NCBI GenBank assembly: GCA_038373885.1
Contig: JAWZYV010012255.1
Coordinates: forward strand, 186,001-250,000
Direction: 5' to 3'
Length of the DNA stretch: 64,000 nucleotides
Origin: Cheiracanthium punctorium
Lineage: Eukaryota; Arthropoda; Arachnida; Araneae; Cheiracanthiidae
Shown here: in pieces, positions 1-11,885 of the stretch
How positions within the stretch are numbered: position 1 is the stretch's first letter
Layout: every line of letters starts with the position of its first letter
Notes under the pieces: generated by a model
The model's database searches: none
What the model was told of the DNA's origin: nothing
What the model saw: the letters and a program-made list of their open reading frames with translations, nothing else
Translations under genes and position numbers: made by a program

Positions 1-622
1 TTAACTTTTAAAAATTAAAATTTATGTTCCAAAACAACAATTTGAACTTTAATTGGCGTTTTCTCAAAACACTGTTTTTCAAGTTTGCGCGCATGATATT
101 TTAAAAACTATTTAAGATATCAACTTGAAATTTTTCTCAGGCATTTATTCTAATATAATGAACAAAATGAACTAAAATGAAATGGTTGTGTTTCATAGAA
201 AAAAAGTTATGATTGTAAAACTATCAAAATTTTTATGGTAATTTAAATTTTCAGATTAAATGATTTTTTAAAATTTAAATTATGAAAATAATTAAACCAT
301 TTTAGTTCAGATTGTTAATTTGAATGTCTTGTTTAATTTAGAAAAAAATTATGAGGTTCAAAGGAATTCTAATTGAGATATCTTGCGCGCAGTGGGAAAG
401 TACCCTTGAATTTTTTTTTCCAATATTGTGTGGTAAAATAATATTTTTAAAATTATCACCTTTATAATAAACTAAAATAATATTTTTAATCAATAGAGTA
501 ATGTCATAGTAGTTAACTGAAAAGAAAGTTATGTTTCTGCATGCATTCATTATTTTTTAAAAAATTATGAAAGTTGATCTAAAATTTATACATTTTCCCA
601 TTCTTAAAAGTAGGCTGTCCCC
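1..622. mobile_element. TTAA-flanked DNA element, copy 1 (left end outside window)
   Basis: This stretch is near-identical to 1286-1907 and ends with the same terminal sequence, the reverse complement of GGGGACAGCCTACTTTTAA, followed by TTAA at 623-626. The other end lies upstream of the window. No open frame of useful length is present, so it is non-autonomous. A TTAA target with terminal G/C triplets is typical of piggyBac-type elements; the family assignment is inference. Confidence 0.75.
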
Positions 623-659
623 TTAAACAGGTTTTCACACATTATTGTATTTATATTAA

Positions 660-1907
660 GGGGACAGCCTACTTTTAAAATGCCCCAAAAATTGATTTTG
701 AGATTTTTATCTCATTAAATAGTTTACTTTATTCTAAAAAGATTGATACCAACCATTTTTCTGTATGACAATTATTTATTGAGATAAAAAGGAAAATGTA
801 AACGCAAGTTGGGCAGCATGCTGTAGAAGCTACAACTAATGTTGACACTAAAAGCATAAAAGAGGCAGAAAAGAAATGCACAGAATTTAATTTAGAAACT
901 CGAAGAGCCAGAAAAATGCTCAACAGTTCTCAGTTTGAGGCAATAAAAGAAAACGAAGGCAATGTGCATGAAAGCGGAAAATTTTAAATCGAAAAGTTCA
1001 TAAAGTGAAATAAAATCAAATTTTTATGTTGCATAGTAAAAAAAATATATACATGGATATAATTATTAAAATAACTTCAAATAATGTACTTTACCAATAT
1101 TCGTGCCTTTATATCCTAAAAATGTATCTTTTGTTAAGGTATGTACATATTTTTTCATATTTACAATTGTCGAGCTTTTCTTTAGATTGATGTTTCTTAA
1201 GCCATATTAAAACATATTTTGGGTTAATCATTTTAAATACTCAGTAAAATTATTTTTAAATAGTAAATGTTTCAATAGAAAATGTTTTTAATTTTTAAAA
1301 ATTAAATTTATGTTCCAAAACTACAATTTGAACTTTAATTGGCGTTTTCTCAAAACACTGTTTTTCAAGTTTGCGCGCATGATATTTTAAAAACTATTTA
1401 AGATATCAACTTGAAATTTTTCTCAGGCATTTATTTTAATATAATGAACAAAATGAACTAAAATGAAATGGTTGTGTTTCATAGAAAAAAAGTTATGATT
1501 GTAAAACTATCAAAATTTTTATGATAATTTAAACTTTTAGATTAAATATTTTTTTTAAATTTAAATTATGAAAATAATTAAACCATTTTAGTTTAGATTG
1601 TTAATTATAATGTTTTGTTTAATTTAGAAAAAAATTATGAGGATCAAAGGAATTGTAATTGAGATATCTTGTGCGCAGTGGGAAAGTACCCTTGAATTGT
1701 TTTTACAATATTGTGTGGTAAAATAATATTTTTTAAATTATCACCTTTATAATAAACTACAATAATATTTTTAATCAATAGAGTAATGTCATAGTAGTTA
1801 ACTGAAAAAAAATGTGTTTCTGCATGCATTCATTATTATTTTTTTTAAATTATGAAAGTTGAACTAAAATTTCTACATTTTCCCATTCTTAAAAGTAGGC
1901 TGTCCCC
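660..1907. mobile_element. TTAA-flanked non-autonomous DNA element, complete copy 2
   Basis: A complete 1248-bp element. The left end reads GGGGACAGCCTACTTTTAA and the right end carries its reverse complement, giving terminal inverted repeats of about 19 bp. TTAA stands immediately outside both ends (656-659 and 1908-1911), as a target-site duplication. It lies in the same orientation as copy 1 with about 30 bp between them. The interior is A+T-rich and has no transposase. The termini and target fit piggyBac-like MITEs. Confidence 0.82.
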
Positions 1908-1911
1908 TTAA

Positions 1912-2229
1912 CAAAAAATAAACATTTATGAAAGTTTATTCACTTTTTTTTACATTTGAAATTCTTTGTAAAAAAATTTTTAAATGTTTTTTTAAGGCTG
2001 TAAGGGCATCACACATTTATTTATGAAATTCTCACAATTTCACATATTTTTGTACGTTTGTACACATTTAAATGCAATTTTCACTGAGTTAGCATTGTAA
2101 ATTTTTGATTTTTTAATTTAATTTCATATCAAATTTCGCACTTTTCCGATTAGTGTGCACATTTAAAATTTAAAAAGAGAGAGGGAGTGCGCACACAGGC
2201 CGCAACGTCACACAGCTGGTACATGCGTA
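1912..2229. other. A+T-rich spacer, nothing recognised
   Basis: About 320 bp of A+T-rich sequence between the TTAA element and the minisatellite. It contains only short poly-T and poly-A runs and a short GA-rich patch near 2178. No open frame, RNA gene or repeat terminus was recognised. Confidence 0.6.
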
Positions 2230-2643
2230 CCGGTCCGGGACATTTCACCGACACCCTTTACACCGACAAGACATTTCACCGACACCGTTTCACCGACTGG
2301 ACATTTCACCGACATGGGCTTTACACCGACTGGACAGATCACCGACATGGATTTTTCACCGACTGGACATTTCACCGACACGGATTTTTCACCGACTGGA
2401 CATTTCACCGACACGGACTTTTCACCGACTGGACAGATCACCGACGTGGATTTTTCATCGACTGGACATTTCACCGACACGGATTTTTCACCGAGTGGAC
2501 ATTACGGACGTGGATTTTCACAGACATGCGTATCGTCTCCTGAAATTGTTGATATCATATCAGTGGCGGATCCATGGGGGAGGCTTCGGGAGCTCGAGCC
2601 TCCTCCCCTAGAGTGACACGGTGTCGGCAAATGTCCTGTCACC
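2230..2643 (+). repeat. 33-bp minisatellite array, plus orientation
   Basis: Tandem units of 33 bp alternating CACCGACTGGACATTT and CACCGACA blocks, about nine units at 2236-2525. Because 33 is a multiple of three, several frames on both strands stay open and give an artificial 11-residue peptide repeat (TGHFTDTDFSP-like). The outer edges carry a related inverted motif: GGACATTTCACCGACACC on the left and GGTGTCGGCAAATGTCC near 2624-2640. The segment 2560-2612 resembles a hAT terminus (CAGTGGCGGATCC) and is probably a nested fragment. I do not regard this as a gene. Confidence 0.85.
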
Positions 2644-3430
2644 AATTAGTGTTTTCTTGGAGTTTCAAAACTTTATCAATTTTTTCCCGCATAAAGAACT
2701 TTTCTGTTTCATGCAACTAAAATCCCCAATTAATGTTTTTCCGAAGGTTTAAAAACTATATAATCAAATTCCCATTTTTCCATGTTTACCTGAACTTAGT
2801 TACCGACAAGGCCGTATAAAACGACATATATGCTTATTTATGGTACTGTACAGTGTTTTTTTTATATATTGAGAGAAACAGAGCTATGGAATGGATGTAC
2901 TCCCCCCCCTCGAAAATGTGACGTATATGGTTATCAAAAAATACACTTTCAGTACGATTTTTTTTCTAAAATTTTCTTTTACTGTAATACACAAATTAAT
3001 TATATAAATGAGTTTTAATTACGTAATTAATTTAATTACACAATGAAGTTAATAAATATGTACTTAAGTTAATTATTTTTTATATATGGTATAATTTGAT
3101 TAATGTTAATTAATTACGTATGCATAATTAATACGTATGATTTTTATTAACGTACGTTCAATTCATTATGGTTCATACGAGTGTTTTCGGAAACTCCCTA
3201 CCTCCCACCCCAACAAAAATAAATAAAAAAACTATAGTCACGGTCCTGCTTTAAACGCCTAAACTTTCTAGTTTTGCACAAAAGAAAACTTTTTTAGATG
3301 TATTGATAAATTTTTGAGAAAAAATAATCATAATTAGCTGCTCTCTTTATGGGAGAATTTTCGTTAAATGTATTATTAAAACTGTGTGGGAATTTGCCTG
3401 TCGTCGTAATATTGAAAATTTAGTCCATTT
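2644..3430. other. A+T-rich spacer between the two minisatellite arrays
   Basis: About 790 bp of A+T-rich DNA with TTAATTA-rich stretches around 3000-3160. No coding signal or transposon terminus was recognised. Confidence 0.6.
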
Positions 3431-3433
3431 TAA

Positions 3434-3795
3434 AGTGCCTGAAATGTTCATGTAAATGTCCTGTCGGTGAAAAATTCATGTCAGTGAAATGTCCTGTCGG
3501 TGAAAAATTCATGTCGTTGAAATGTCCACTCGGCGAAAAATCAGTGTCGGTGAAGTGTCCAGTCGGTGAAAAATCCGTGTCGGTGAAATGTCCAGTCTGT
3601 GAAAAATCCATGTCGGTGAAGAGTCCAGTCGGTGAAAAATCCATGTCGGTGAACTGTCCAGTCGGTGAAAAGTCCATGTCGGTGAAATGTCCAGTAGGTG
3701 AAAAATCCATGTCGGTGAAATGTCCAGTCGGTGAAACGGTGTCGGTGAAATGTCCTGTCGGTGTAGTTGTTGTCGGTGAATTGTCCCAAACCCCA
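3434..3795 (-). repeat. 33-bp minisatellite array, minus orientation
   Basis: The same 33-bp unit as at 2230-2643, here on the minus strand and about ten units long. Read on the minus strand, its first units share the same order of variants as the first array: a shortened TTTACACCGACA-type unit, then the CACCGTTTCACCGAC unit. The two arrays are therefore copies of one element in opposite orientation rather than independent expansions. Long open frames on both strands are a by-product of the 33-bp period. Confidence 0.85.
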
Positions 3796-4849
3796 TGCGT
3801 ACGGTATACATCAACGATACACATTTTTCCCACGTGATGGATTTTGTCCGATTTAATCAATAATTATGTACGTAAATTTATTAATTATCAATAATTATGT
3901 ACTTACGTTGTAATGAACACTAAACCTGTTTATTTGTAATGAGTGATGGATTTATAATTCAAATTCAAATGCTCTGTAGCATAACACTTATAATTCAAAT
4001 AATTTACAGTACATAATTATTAACACTCTCCACATTATCAAATTTATTGCACAATAACTATATAGCTATCCAAACTCAGTACAGTTTTTTAAATAAATAA
4101 TCGAAAATTACAGCACCTACTCAGCTAGAAAAAGTCTACACAATTTTTGCAAAAACATATAGATTGTACACAATTTGTGCATAAAAAGTGGATATTTTGG
4201 AATATTTTGAAAGTACTAGGGGCCAAGACCTGTAGACTCGCTACGCTCGCTTTTCGTATGAGTCATTCGGTCCCTAATAAGGCTTATTCGTAAAAAAGGC
4301 ATAATTTCAACAGACAAAACCCAAAGATTGGATCAGATAGAATGCTACTGAGCTACACATCGCTTGGTTCTTGCATGTTCATTGGAATATAAAAATTTAA
4401 ACTTCACACTACAGTAGACCCCCTATATAACACAATAGTTACTTTCCGTGTTATAGGAATCCGTGTTGTACGTGTCCTGAGCTATACTCCACCTTAAGTG
4501 CAGACTCTGCGTACAATAGCTGGAAAAATTATTTGCATCCCTCAGAAACACAATGATATTTAATGTTGCCATTCAAAAGTTATATTAATTAGGAGCTAAT
4601 GCGCAATAAAATCAGAACATCTGTTTCAGCTGTATTTTTAATTATGTAAAACCTATTGGACACCTTGTGTATTTGCCACCCATGGCAATTTTCCATAATT
4701 TGGCGACTTATGTATACTTAATAATTTGTTTTAACAAAACCGTACTTCATATGTTTTCTTTCATAAGAACTACGGATTTGATAAGATAGATTGCCACCAA
4801 TGGCGGTGTAGACTTTATCTCGCCTTAAGAATGGGGGTCAGCAGGAGAC
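3796..4849. repeat. A+T-rich DNA with an inverted dispersed duplicate of 23.6 kb
   Basis: The part at about 3915-4140 matches, in reverse complement, 23600-23985 with many indels. Shared landmarks are the TTTTTCTAGCTG...GTAGGTGCT block and the GATAATGTGGAGAGTGTT block. Around 4414 the sequence CAGTAGACCCCCTATATAAC looks like a pogo/Tigger-type terminus, but I found no matching partner. The segment 4780-4835 matches the reverse complement of 21075-21125 (TCTCGCC.TAAGAATGGGG.TCAGCAG). Confidence 0.5.
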
Positions 4850-5085
4850 TTCGTGCCGATTACGCAGATGTGTAATCGATTACGATTACGATTATTTTTG
4901 GATTTCAGACCAAGATTACGATTACCTGGAAAATATTTTGTCATGATTACGATTATATTACGATTACCATAAAAATTCAAATTTCTGATTACGATTATAC
5001 TCCGATTATGTAATCTATGAAAATTTTAGATTACGATTACATCTGAGTCCGATTACGATTAAATTACGATTACAAAACTTCCTTT
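4850..5085. repeat. Degenerate GATTACG-type minisatellite
   Basis: Dense repetition of GATTACGATTAC and close variants interspersed with 20-30-bp divergent stretches. A second block of the same kind lies at 14985-15205. Both sit next to a GTCAGCAG motif, so they probably spread as part of a larger repeat. Confidence 0.7.
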
Positions 5086-6329
5086 TTTACACTTCTGGCG
5101 CTGACATAATGTGTAAATTTTACAGAACAGAACAGAATTATGGGTCCAGCAGACCGGAGGCAAGAAATTATTATAATTGACAAGAAAATTTAAAATATGT
5201 TACGTAATATAGTCAAGAGTAAAAATATTGAAGTTTCTATAGATCGAGAAATCAACGGTATTTTCAACAAAGAGGATGCATGTCCCCTCCCCCCGTATTG
5301 CGCCTATGATAGTTAATATGAGTTCTGTGAGGAATCAAGCTTATAATATACGTTAAGTAGAAAAGGTATATGTAATTAGTCTCACTATATTTGAATTCCA
5401 AACTGATGATAGTTGACAACAATTCAAGTTTGAGAGTCTTACATTTATTTTGGGTGACAATCTTTTACTGTATCAAATTTACACATAATCAAGGAATTAC
5501 TTCAACTTTGCTCACTTTATGTTGTTAACTTTTTTAGTTTACTGATAAATGACTATAGTGGGTAAATTTTGAGGGATTTTTTTTCTGCTGTACAAGCCAA
5601 TAAATTAATTAGATTTGCAAAAACTACGTTTTTCATAAAAATTGAAACTAAATAGTAAAAATTTTACAGTGACACTTATCAACCTTAGAACCATACAATC
5701 TAACTCTTATCATTGTTATCTAAATCTTTCAAGTTTGTAACTATGATGATACTTCTCTAAAATATACCATGCAGACCCTTATGGGCATTTAACTGGTACT
5801 CATTTTGAATTTCAGTTGCATGTACGGAAGAGGGTAAGAAGATCATAAAAGTGAAAAATCAAGCATTTTAGTTATATTCATAGGATATAATTAGATTAGA
5901 AATTAGGAAAGATATAAGTCGTCTTTGTTTTTTACTTTTTCTAAGAAATGAATTCTCTCTGATACTTTTTAATCATTAAGAAGTTTACTATAAAAGAAAT
6001 ATCAGAAAATCATTAAACATGTTAATTTGACAGTTATTAGCAAATCTACATAGTATTTTCAATAAAATTGAACTGTAAATATATTTATCAGAATTATGAA
6101 AAAAATTCTAAATAATTCATTGAATATCACTTTAAATATTTTTATTTAGCTTAATGAAAACTAAATTTTCAAAATTATCATGTTTCAGTAAGGCTCGTGA
6201 AGGAGAATAAAACTACTCCGCTACACAAATTATGTAATGTGATATGAAATCTGAAATCTCTTAATAACTAATTTTGAAAGTTTAGCAGAGGGATATATCC
6301 CGATATCCCACTCCCTGGTTATTCTCCTG
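5086..6329. other. Unassigned A+T-rich DNA
   Basis: About 1.2 kb without a convincing open frame. A short G+C-richer patch occurs at 5275-5310. Nothing else was recognised. Confidence 0.55.
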
Positions 6330-6430
6330 CAGTGGCGTAGGAAAGAGGGGGGGGGGGAGGGCTTTGGGGCTCGAGCCCTCCTCCCCCCTCACAAAAAACA
6401 CGACCGAATTGCTACTCTACTGCGCCCCTG
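6330..6430. mobile_element. hAT-like MITE fragment
   Basis: Starts CAGTGGCGTAG and ends CTGCGCCCCTG, imperfect inverted termini of the type seen in the well-supported hAT MITEs elsewhere in this window. Poly-G and CTCGAGCCCTCC stretches lie between. No 8-bp flanking duplication is visible, so the boundaries are tentative. Confidence 0.45.
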
Positions 6431-7537
6431 CGATGAAGAATCGGAGGGGAGACCTAGCGTTGAATTCAAGCAGATAGAAGACCAATTTTGTATATATGGC
6501 GAACGCGCACATTAAATCTGAAGGGCCAGATATCATTAATCTGGGTTTGGTTATTCGGTTTTAAATACTACTTAAACTACAAAGCAGTCTATTTATGTAG
6601 AATCATAAGTAGATGGCATTTGTATAATAGCAGACAATATATTAATTGTGTCACTATTTCAATACATAAACTTCTATTGTATTTTTATGGTAAAAAAATT
6701 ATAATTATGAAAATAATTAATAGGGATTATTTTCCATGAATGGTGTGTGAATAACAGGTCTGAAAATAAAAAAATAAGAACAATAATTAATATTCATTTA
6801 AATGAATCAAATAAAATACTTAAGCATTTTAAATGATATATGAATCAAAAATTAATTTTGAAATCTCCTTCAGTCAAATAGTTATCAGAAAAATATATTT
6901 GAAACTTATTCATTTTTTTAACAGAATTTCAAAAAGTAATGATTTATAGTGTATAAATTAATATAATTTTTAGTTTAAAAAAATTCTACTCACAGGTACA
7001 GGATTACGTACTACATTTCATTTTAAAATTATCTTATATAAGGGATGTATGTTTTATAACTAGTAGTTATACTGTTTAACTAAAAATTTAAATACAAAAA
7101 TTATGAATACATGTTTTCCAGAGTGAAAAATATTTTTTTTAGCGGAAACCAAAAGCTTTCTAGGAAATCCCCCCCCACCTTATCGCCTATCGAATTACAC
7201 CGAAATTGAATTATTGAATTACACGTGTGTCGTCCCCCATTTCTGACAATGTACATTACACAAACAATGTACATTAAACCTCACAATTCAACTGAATGGT
7301 GGGCGGAAAAAAGCGCACAATATTGAAGGGGTTTATTTTTTTTATGAGTATGTGTGTGTGTGTGTGTGGGGGGGGTGTAAGGAAGGAGTGGGCATCCGAA
7401 AGAGCGCCTTTTGGTGAAGTGAATTTTTTTAAGTATTTGAATTTATTTTTTTTTTGGTATCAGTTTTACACTAACATGCTTCATACTCTGAATGCCCCAC
7501 CCCAATAGAAACACTTGTATTTTCACTTAGCTTTCAG
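6431..7537. other. Unassigned A+T-rich DNA
   Basis: Contains a short (GT)n run followed by poly-G near 7350-7375 and a poly-T run near 7447. The open frames at 6488-6739 and 7296-7508 have no recognisable domain and low-complexity composition, so they are not called. Confidence 0.5.
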
Positions 7538-7912
7538 TTAAATACTGGAGGAAGAGGGAGGAGGGAGGTGAGGGCATTCACTTGAGTACTGAGTTGTCAA
7601 GGTGTTTGTCAAAGTCACGTTCACGTTTTTCCAAGAAGCACAAAGAAAGAACTGTGTGTTATCAGAAATAGCCCCGGGAGAAGAGGGTAGGCAGTGTGAA
7701 GGAATATACTCTCTTTCTTCGTCGCGGGTTGATGAATGACGGATAACACTTCCGGTCACTAAAACTCGGGGTTTAAAACGGGGGTTGCAATGGATGAAGG
7801 GGTCCTTCTTCCGAAGGAAATATCCGAATACATCTAAAGAATGGATGAAATCATTTTTATCAAAACAAATAGGGAAAAATCTATGGTAGTGCTGAAATGA
7901 TTGGGGGAGCAC
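7538..7912 (-). other. Unassigned 124-codon open frame, G+C-richer than surroundings
   Basis: A 124-codon open frame on the minus strand in a patch that is visibly richer in G+C than its neighbours. The translation has no signal peptide, membrane segment or motif that I recognise, and its end is proline- and serine-rich because of GAGG repeats near 7545-7570. It could be a chance frame in an old repeat or an exon remnant. The nearby GGGGGGAGCA motif around 7900 and its inverse near 7925 suggest an element edge. Confidence 0.15.
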
Positions 7913-8330
7913 GTGTCTCCATATGCTCCCCCCCCCCCAATTTCGTACAAAAATCAGTTAAACAATAATTTGTTTAAAAATCTAAAACAAACAGCATAAC
8001 AATCTCTGTGTGTGTGTGTGTGTGTGTGTGGTGGGGGGGCATGTGTCCCACCTCCAAACTTCGTTTCAAAATCTTTTTTTTTTTTAACATTTGTTTAATG
8101 GGTCATTTTAACTGTTCCATTTAAAATGCGAAAAGGAACTCCAGTCTGCGTCTTGATAAAATATTTTTTAAAAAGTTCACTGTCAAGGTTGCTTAATTTA
8201 AACAGGGTTACTTTTTAAGCGGTTGGTTTAAACAATTTTTCTCATTTCCATTCTGCTGTACTGGTTTTAAATTATTTCTAAATATTAGGGTTTCTTTAAA
8301 TTTTTTTTTTTTTTTTTTTTTTTTTGCGTG
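7913..8330. repeat. Simple-sequence cluster: (GT)n and poly-T
   Basis: A (GT)n run at about 8007-8030 runs into poly-G, and poly-T tracts occur at 8078-8090 and 8299-8325. Nothing coding is visible. Confidence 0.75.
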
Positions 8331-9687
8331 TTTTATTTTTCAATGCAATACAAGATAGTTTATGAAAAAAAAAAAAAAAAAATATTTGGTGAACAAAAGT
8401 TAATGACATTTTCCCCTTTCTTAATTGAGTTGTTCTCACAGTTTTACATCAAGTTATAAATAACTGTTTTAACAGATATTTTTTCCTTCTTTGTGTATTT
8501 TTTTCATATATGAAGTTCAATATTCGATAACTTATCCATTTAGTTTTCTATGTATCGTCATTCTTGCTTATTTCAGCAATTTCTTTTTAAATTTTTAGAG
8601 TTTACTGAGTTTTGTAAAGTACAGAAAGAGCTTTAGAAGATATAAGTTTAACTTATAAAGCTTTAAAAAAATATTTTGACCTTTTGCATTATAGTATAAA
8701 TACTTTTTTTACTAATTTCATAACAATTTGGTAAACTTCTGGAGTGTATAGCTCTACAGTTCCTGCCTACCGCACGGCTATTTCTCCAGACGCGTCAGAA
8801 CCCCTCAAAAAGTCCTCCGCCCAAGGCATACCCTAATTAAGCAGACATGCTTCGTGTAAATCTGCCTTAACCACAAAACAAAAATAACTTTATTGATAAT
8901 TTACACTGCAAGTAAAAATTTTAATATTTTTAATATTAAATAAAAATCATAATCACTTTCAATCCCTATTATAGAGGGTCCCTAAAAAACACTGACCTAG
9001 GATATACTTCTTTATATATTGACCTTATACATATAGAATTAATTATAAAGTTATTTTATTGTGGTGAATTAAAACTTTCAGGAGATTAAATGTAAACAAA
9101 TACAAACTTTTAATTTTTATAAAGCCCTCTTACAAAAATTTCCAACTAAAATATGCCTCTGTATATTAATAAGGTGATGTAGAAAGTTTCAGTTTTTCTC
9201 ATAAAAATTCTTGCATATATATTTAATCAAAGTTGGTGAGGGGGAATAAGCTTTGCATACTAATAATGGTAAAAATATAATTATTAAAACTATTCCAACA
9301 AAACTAATTAAAAAGTAATTTTAATTACAGTTATATATAGCCAATATTTTACATTTTAAGAAATAAGTTTTAAATAATTTTTAGCCAGTTTCCTTTAAAA
9401 AGGGTTTTTCTTTTAGAATTTAGAAATGAAAATTTGTTTAAAAACATTGCACTTATAATAACATTTGATTTAAAAAGTGTTTTTTAAGGAAGTTATTTTA
9501 AAATTGATTTATTAATACCATAATTTAATTCTGAAAAAAAAGCATGTCTAAAAAAAAATTAGTAATATTTAAAACAAATTGAACAATCAGTTTATTGAAA
9601 AAACGCTGAAATTAGTATTGATGTTATTATTACTCCTTTGTTTATTTTCTATTTATTCTTTAATCTGGAACAAGGAGTTTCTGTAGA
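8331..9687. other. Unassigned A+T-rich DNA
   Basis: About 1.35 kb. A G+C-richer island at 8745-8870 stands out from its surroundings but gives no recognisable frame or tRNA-like box. The rest is poly-A/T-rich sequence. Confidence 0.5.
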
Positions 9688-9884
9688 CATGGGCGCCGGC
9701 AGAATATTTCCCAGGGGGGGCAAAGACTACTCCATAGGGGGGCAAAGACTACTCAAGGGGGGGCAAAGACTACTTCCAAGTTGGGTTACCATGTTGGAAA
9801 GAGCGAAAAAGCAAGAGAAAACACTGCATACAAAAATCCAGGGGGGCATTGCCCCCCACTTGCCCTATGGTGCCGGCGCCCATG
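9688..9884. mobile_element. 197-bp MITE with CATGGGCGCCGGCA termini
   Basis: Perfect 14-bp inverted termini, CATGGGCGCCGGCA and TGCCGGCGCCCATG. The interior has three near-identical GGGGGCAAAGACTAC repeats at 9714-9773. A related element with CATGGGCGCCCATGG termini lies at 11886-12104. No transposase. I cannot assign the superfamily with certainty. Confidence 0.7.
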
Positions 9885-10094
9885 TAGGGTCTTCTGTAGA
9901 GTGTAGGAGAGTCATACTATATATTTACAAATCAGGCCACTGTTCTTGGAAATGTTGTCTGAATGACAATTTTCAATAGAGATAAATACAAAATACACTA
10001 ATGTACCTCTGTTTACGCCATTTTGGACGCCCATTTGTTCCTTACTTTTTTTAATTCATGCCCCCCCCCTCTTCTCTTCACAAAATACAAGCCC
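9885..10094. other. Short spacer, nothing recognised
   Basis: About 200 bp of mixed sequence between the MITE and the 15-16-bp minisatellite. A CCCCCCCCTC run occurs near 10061. No feature is supported. Confidence 0.5.
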
Positions 10095-10275
10095 ATTCAA
10101 TATGGTGCGCTTTTTTCCAGTGCACTTTTTTCCAGGTAAGCGTTTTTCCGGGTGCGCTTTTTTCCGGTGCGCTTTTTTCCAGGTGCGCTTTTTTCCAGGT
10201 GCGCTTTTTTCCGGTGCGTTTTTTTCCGGTGCGCTTTTTTCCGTGCGCTTTTTTCCGGTGCGCTTTTTTCCGTGA
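10095..10275. repeat. 15-16-bp minisatellite
   Basis: About eleven tandem units of GTGCGCTTTTTTCC followed by AG or G. Open frames across it on both strands give KKAHRKKAHG-like or FFPVRFFP-like peptides and are artefacts of the repeat. Confidence 0.9.
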
Positions 10276-11341
10276 TTCCAACTGAATACCCCGTTCCACT
10301 TTTCACCCCCATTTTCTGCGAAACAAAAGAAATTTATTTCAAGTATTTAATTAGATTATTACACAAATAACTTCTGATGTGGCGTTTTCTCCTACTTTCA
10401 AAATTTTTCATACTCTGAATGACCCTCCTCCACCTCCCAATAAAAGCACTTGTATGTGCGCCCTTTTATAAGATCTTTCAAAATTTAAAAAGCCTACTTT
10501 GATTAACCTAATTTATTTATTTCTTTATTTTATTTTATTTTATTTTATTTTTGACAAAGAAAAGAAATTACTACACATCTGCACTTTTATTACAAAACAA
10601 ATTTGAACCTAGTAATCACACACGCACACATATAAAATTATGTGTATGACACTGCTACATAAATAAGACTCTAAAACACAATAAACGTAACACTTCAAAA
10701 GTTAAACAGTAAATTATGATAATTAAGTTTTGACCAAAATTAAGATTCTAAACAACTAAACAATGTATACCAAAAATCATTTTTATTTAATTAATGCAGC
10801 GCATTTTAGTCAGATCAATAAAACATGTATTAAACGGAATTGGAAAAGACCAGGGAATATTTTCGTGCATATCATGGTTTTCCCCTTAATATAGAAGCCT
10901 TTTAAAGGCAGTTTTTTAATTAATATATGTACTCAATTTATAATAATCTATACAACAAATAAATACTCAAGAAAAAATATCCAAAATTACCTCCATGTGT
11001 GTATTTAAGTTGGATACCCCGTCGTCTTTTTTGACACTCTGGCATCTGTGCTAAGATGGTGCATTTATATTTTTTGAACTCGTTTCCGTTTTCATTTTTT
11101 TTTCTTTCTTAAATTTCAAAAAAAATTTCAATTTTTTTCGTGTTGGCATTGCTGTTTTCTCTTCGCAGTCGCAAATTGAAATGAGAGAAAGCAAAGATCT
11201 GCAATAGCAGGAAATATCCCTTTTTGTGTACCCCCATAGAATTCCCACGTCCACCCCCAATTTCTGGGCGGTCTGTCCATTCTAGTCAGTCACCCACCAC
11301 AGTCAGCATAAAAAAGAATGGACATCCGGGAAAAAAAAGCG
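10276..11341. other. Unassigned A+T-rich DNA with a (TTTTA)n microsatellite
   Basis: A (TTTTA)n run lies at about 10523-10551. The remainder is A+T-rich. The frame at 11051-11260 is low-complexity and is not called. From 11230 on, the G+C content rises towards the start of the large inverted repeat. Confidence 0.5.
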
Positions 11342-11885
11342 ACGTGCGGATAGGGGCAGATGGAATCCTAACAGAAAAACTTTTCTACCCACCAGTTTGA
11401 TAGGGGAAAACACGCGCCCGCGCAGGGAGAAATGCATTAGAAGATGGGTTCGTGGGGAAAAGTACTTGAACGTTTTTAAGCAAGGATTGCACTGCCTATT
11501 TATTAATTGTGCGGTCTGCTTTCGTGTTTTTTTTTTTTTTTTTTTTTTGTAATTCAAATGAAAAATTGTCACAAATGTATTTATTATATATTATGTATGT
11601 ACACTTAGAAGTTTTTAAGCTTGGTTACATGGGCAATTAATTGTGCAGTTTGTTCTCTCTTTTTTTTCTTCTCTTTTGGTAATTAAAATTAATAATTTGA
11701 TTTCAGATTTTTGTTAATTGAGACCCTTAACCAGGAGGCTGTCGTCTCGATTGCTTCGAAGAGAAATTAATAATAGTTACAGATGGATTTATTACATATT
11801 TATAAATACATATATATGTGTCAACGATTGTTACTATAAAGTAATGCATTTATTACTTATATATATGAAAATATAAGTGACGTGG

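Noticed and set aside
2187..2616. Overlapping 90-118-codon open frames on both strands
   Set aside because: They are produced by the 33-bp minisatellite, whose period is a multiple of three. The peptides are monotonous and there is no gene context. The same holds for the frames at 3420-3860.
2230..3795. CRISPR-like regular repeats
   Set aside because: Units are contiguous with no unique spacers, and the genome is clearly animal.
10058..10370. Open frames giving FFPVRFFP or KKAHRKKAHG repeats
   Set aside because: They fall wholly in the 15-16-bp minisatellite.
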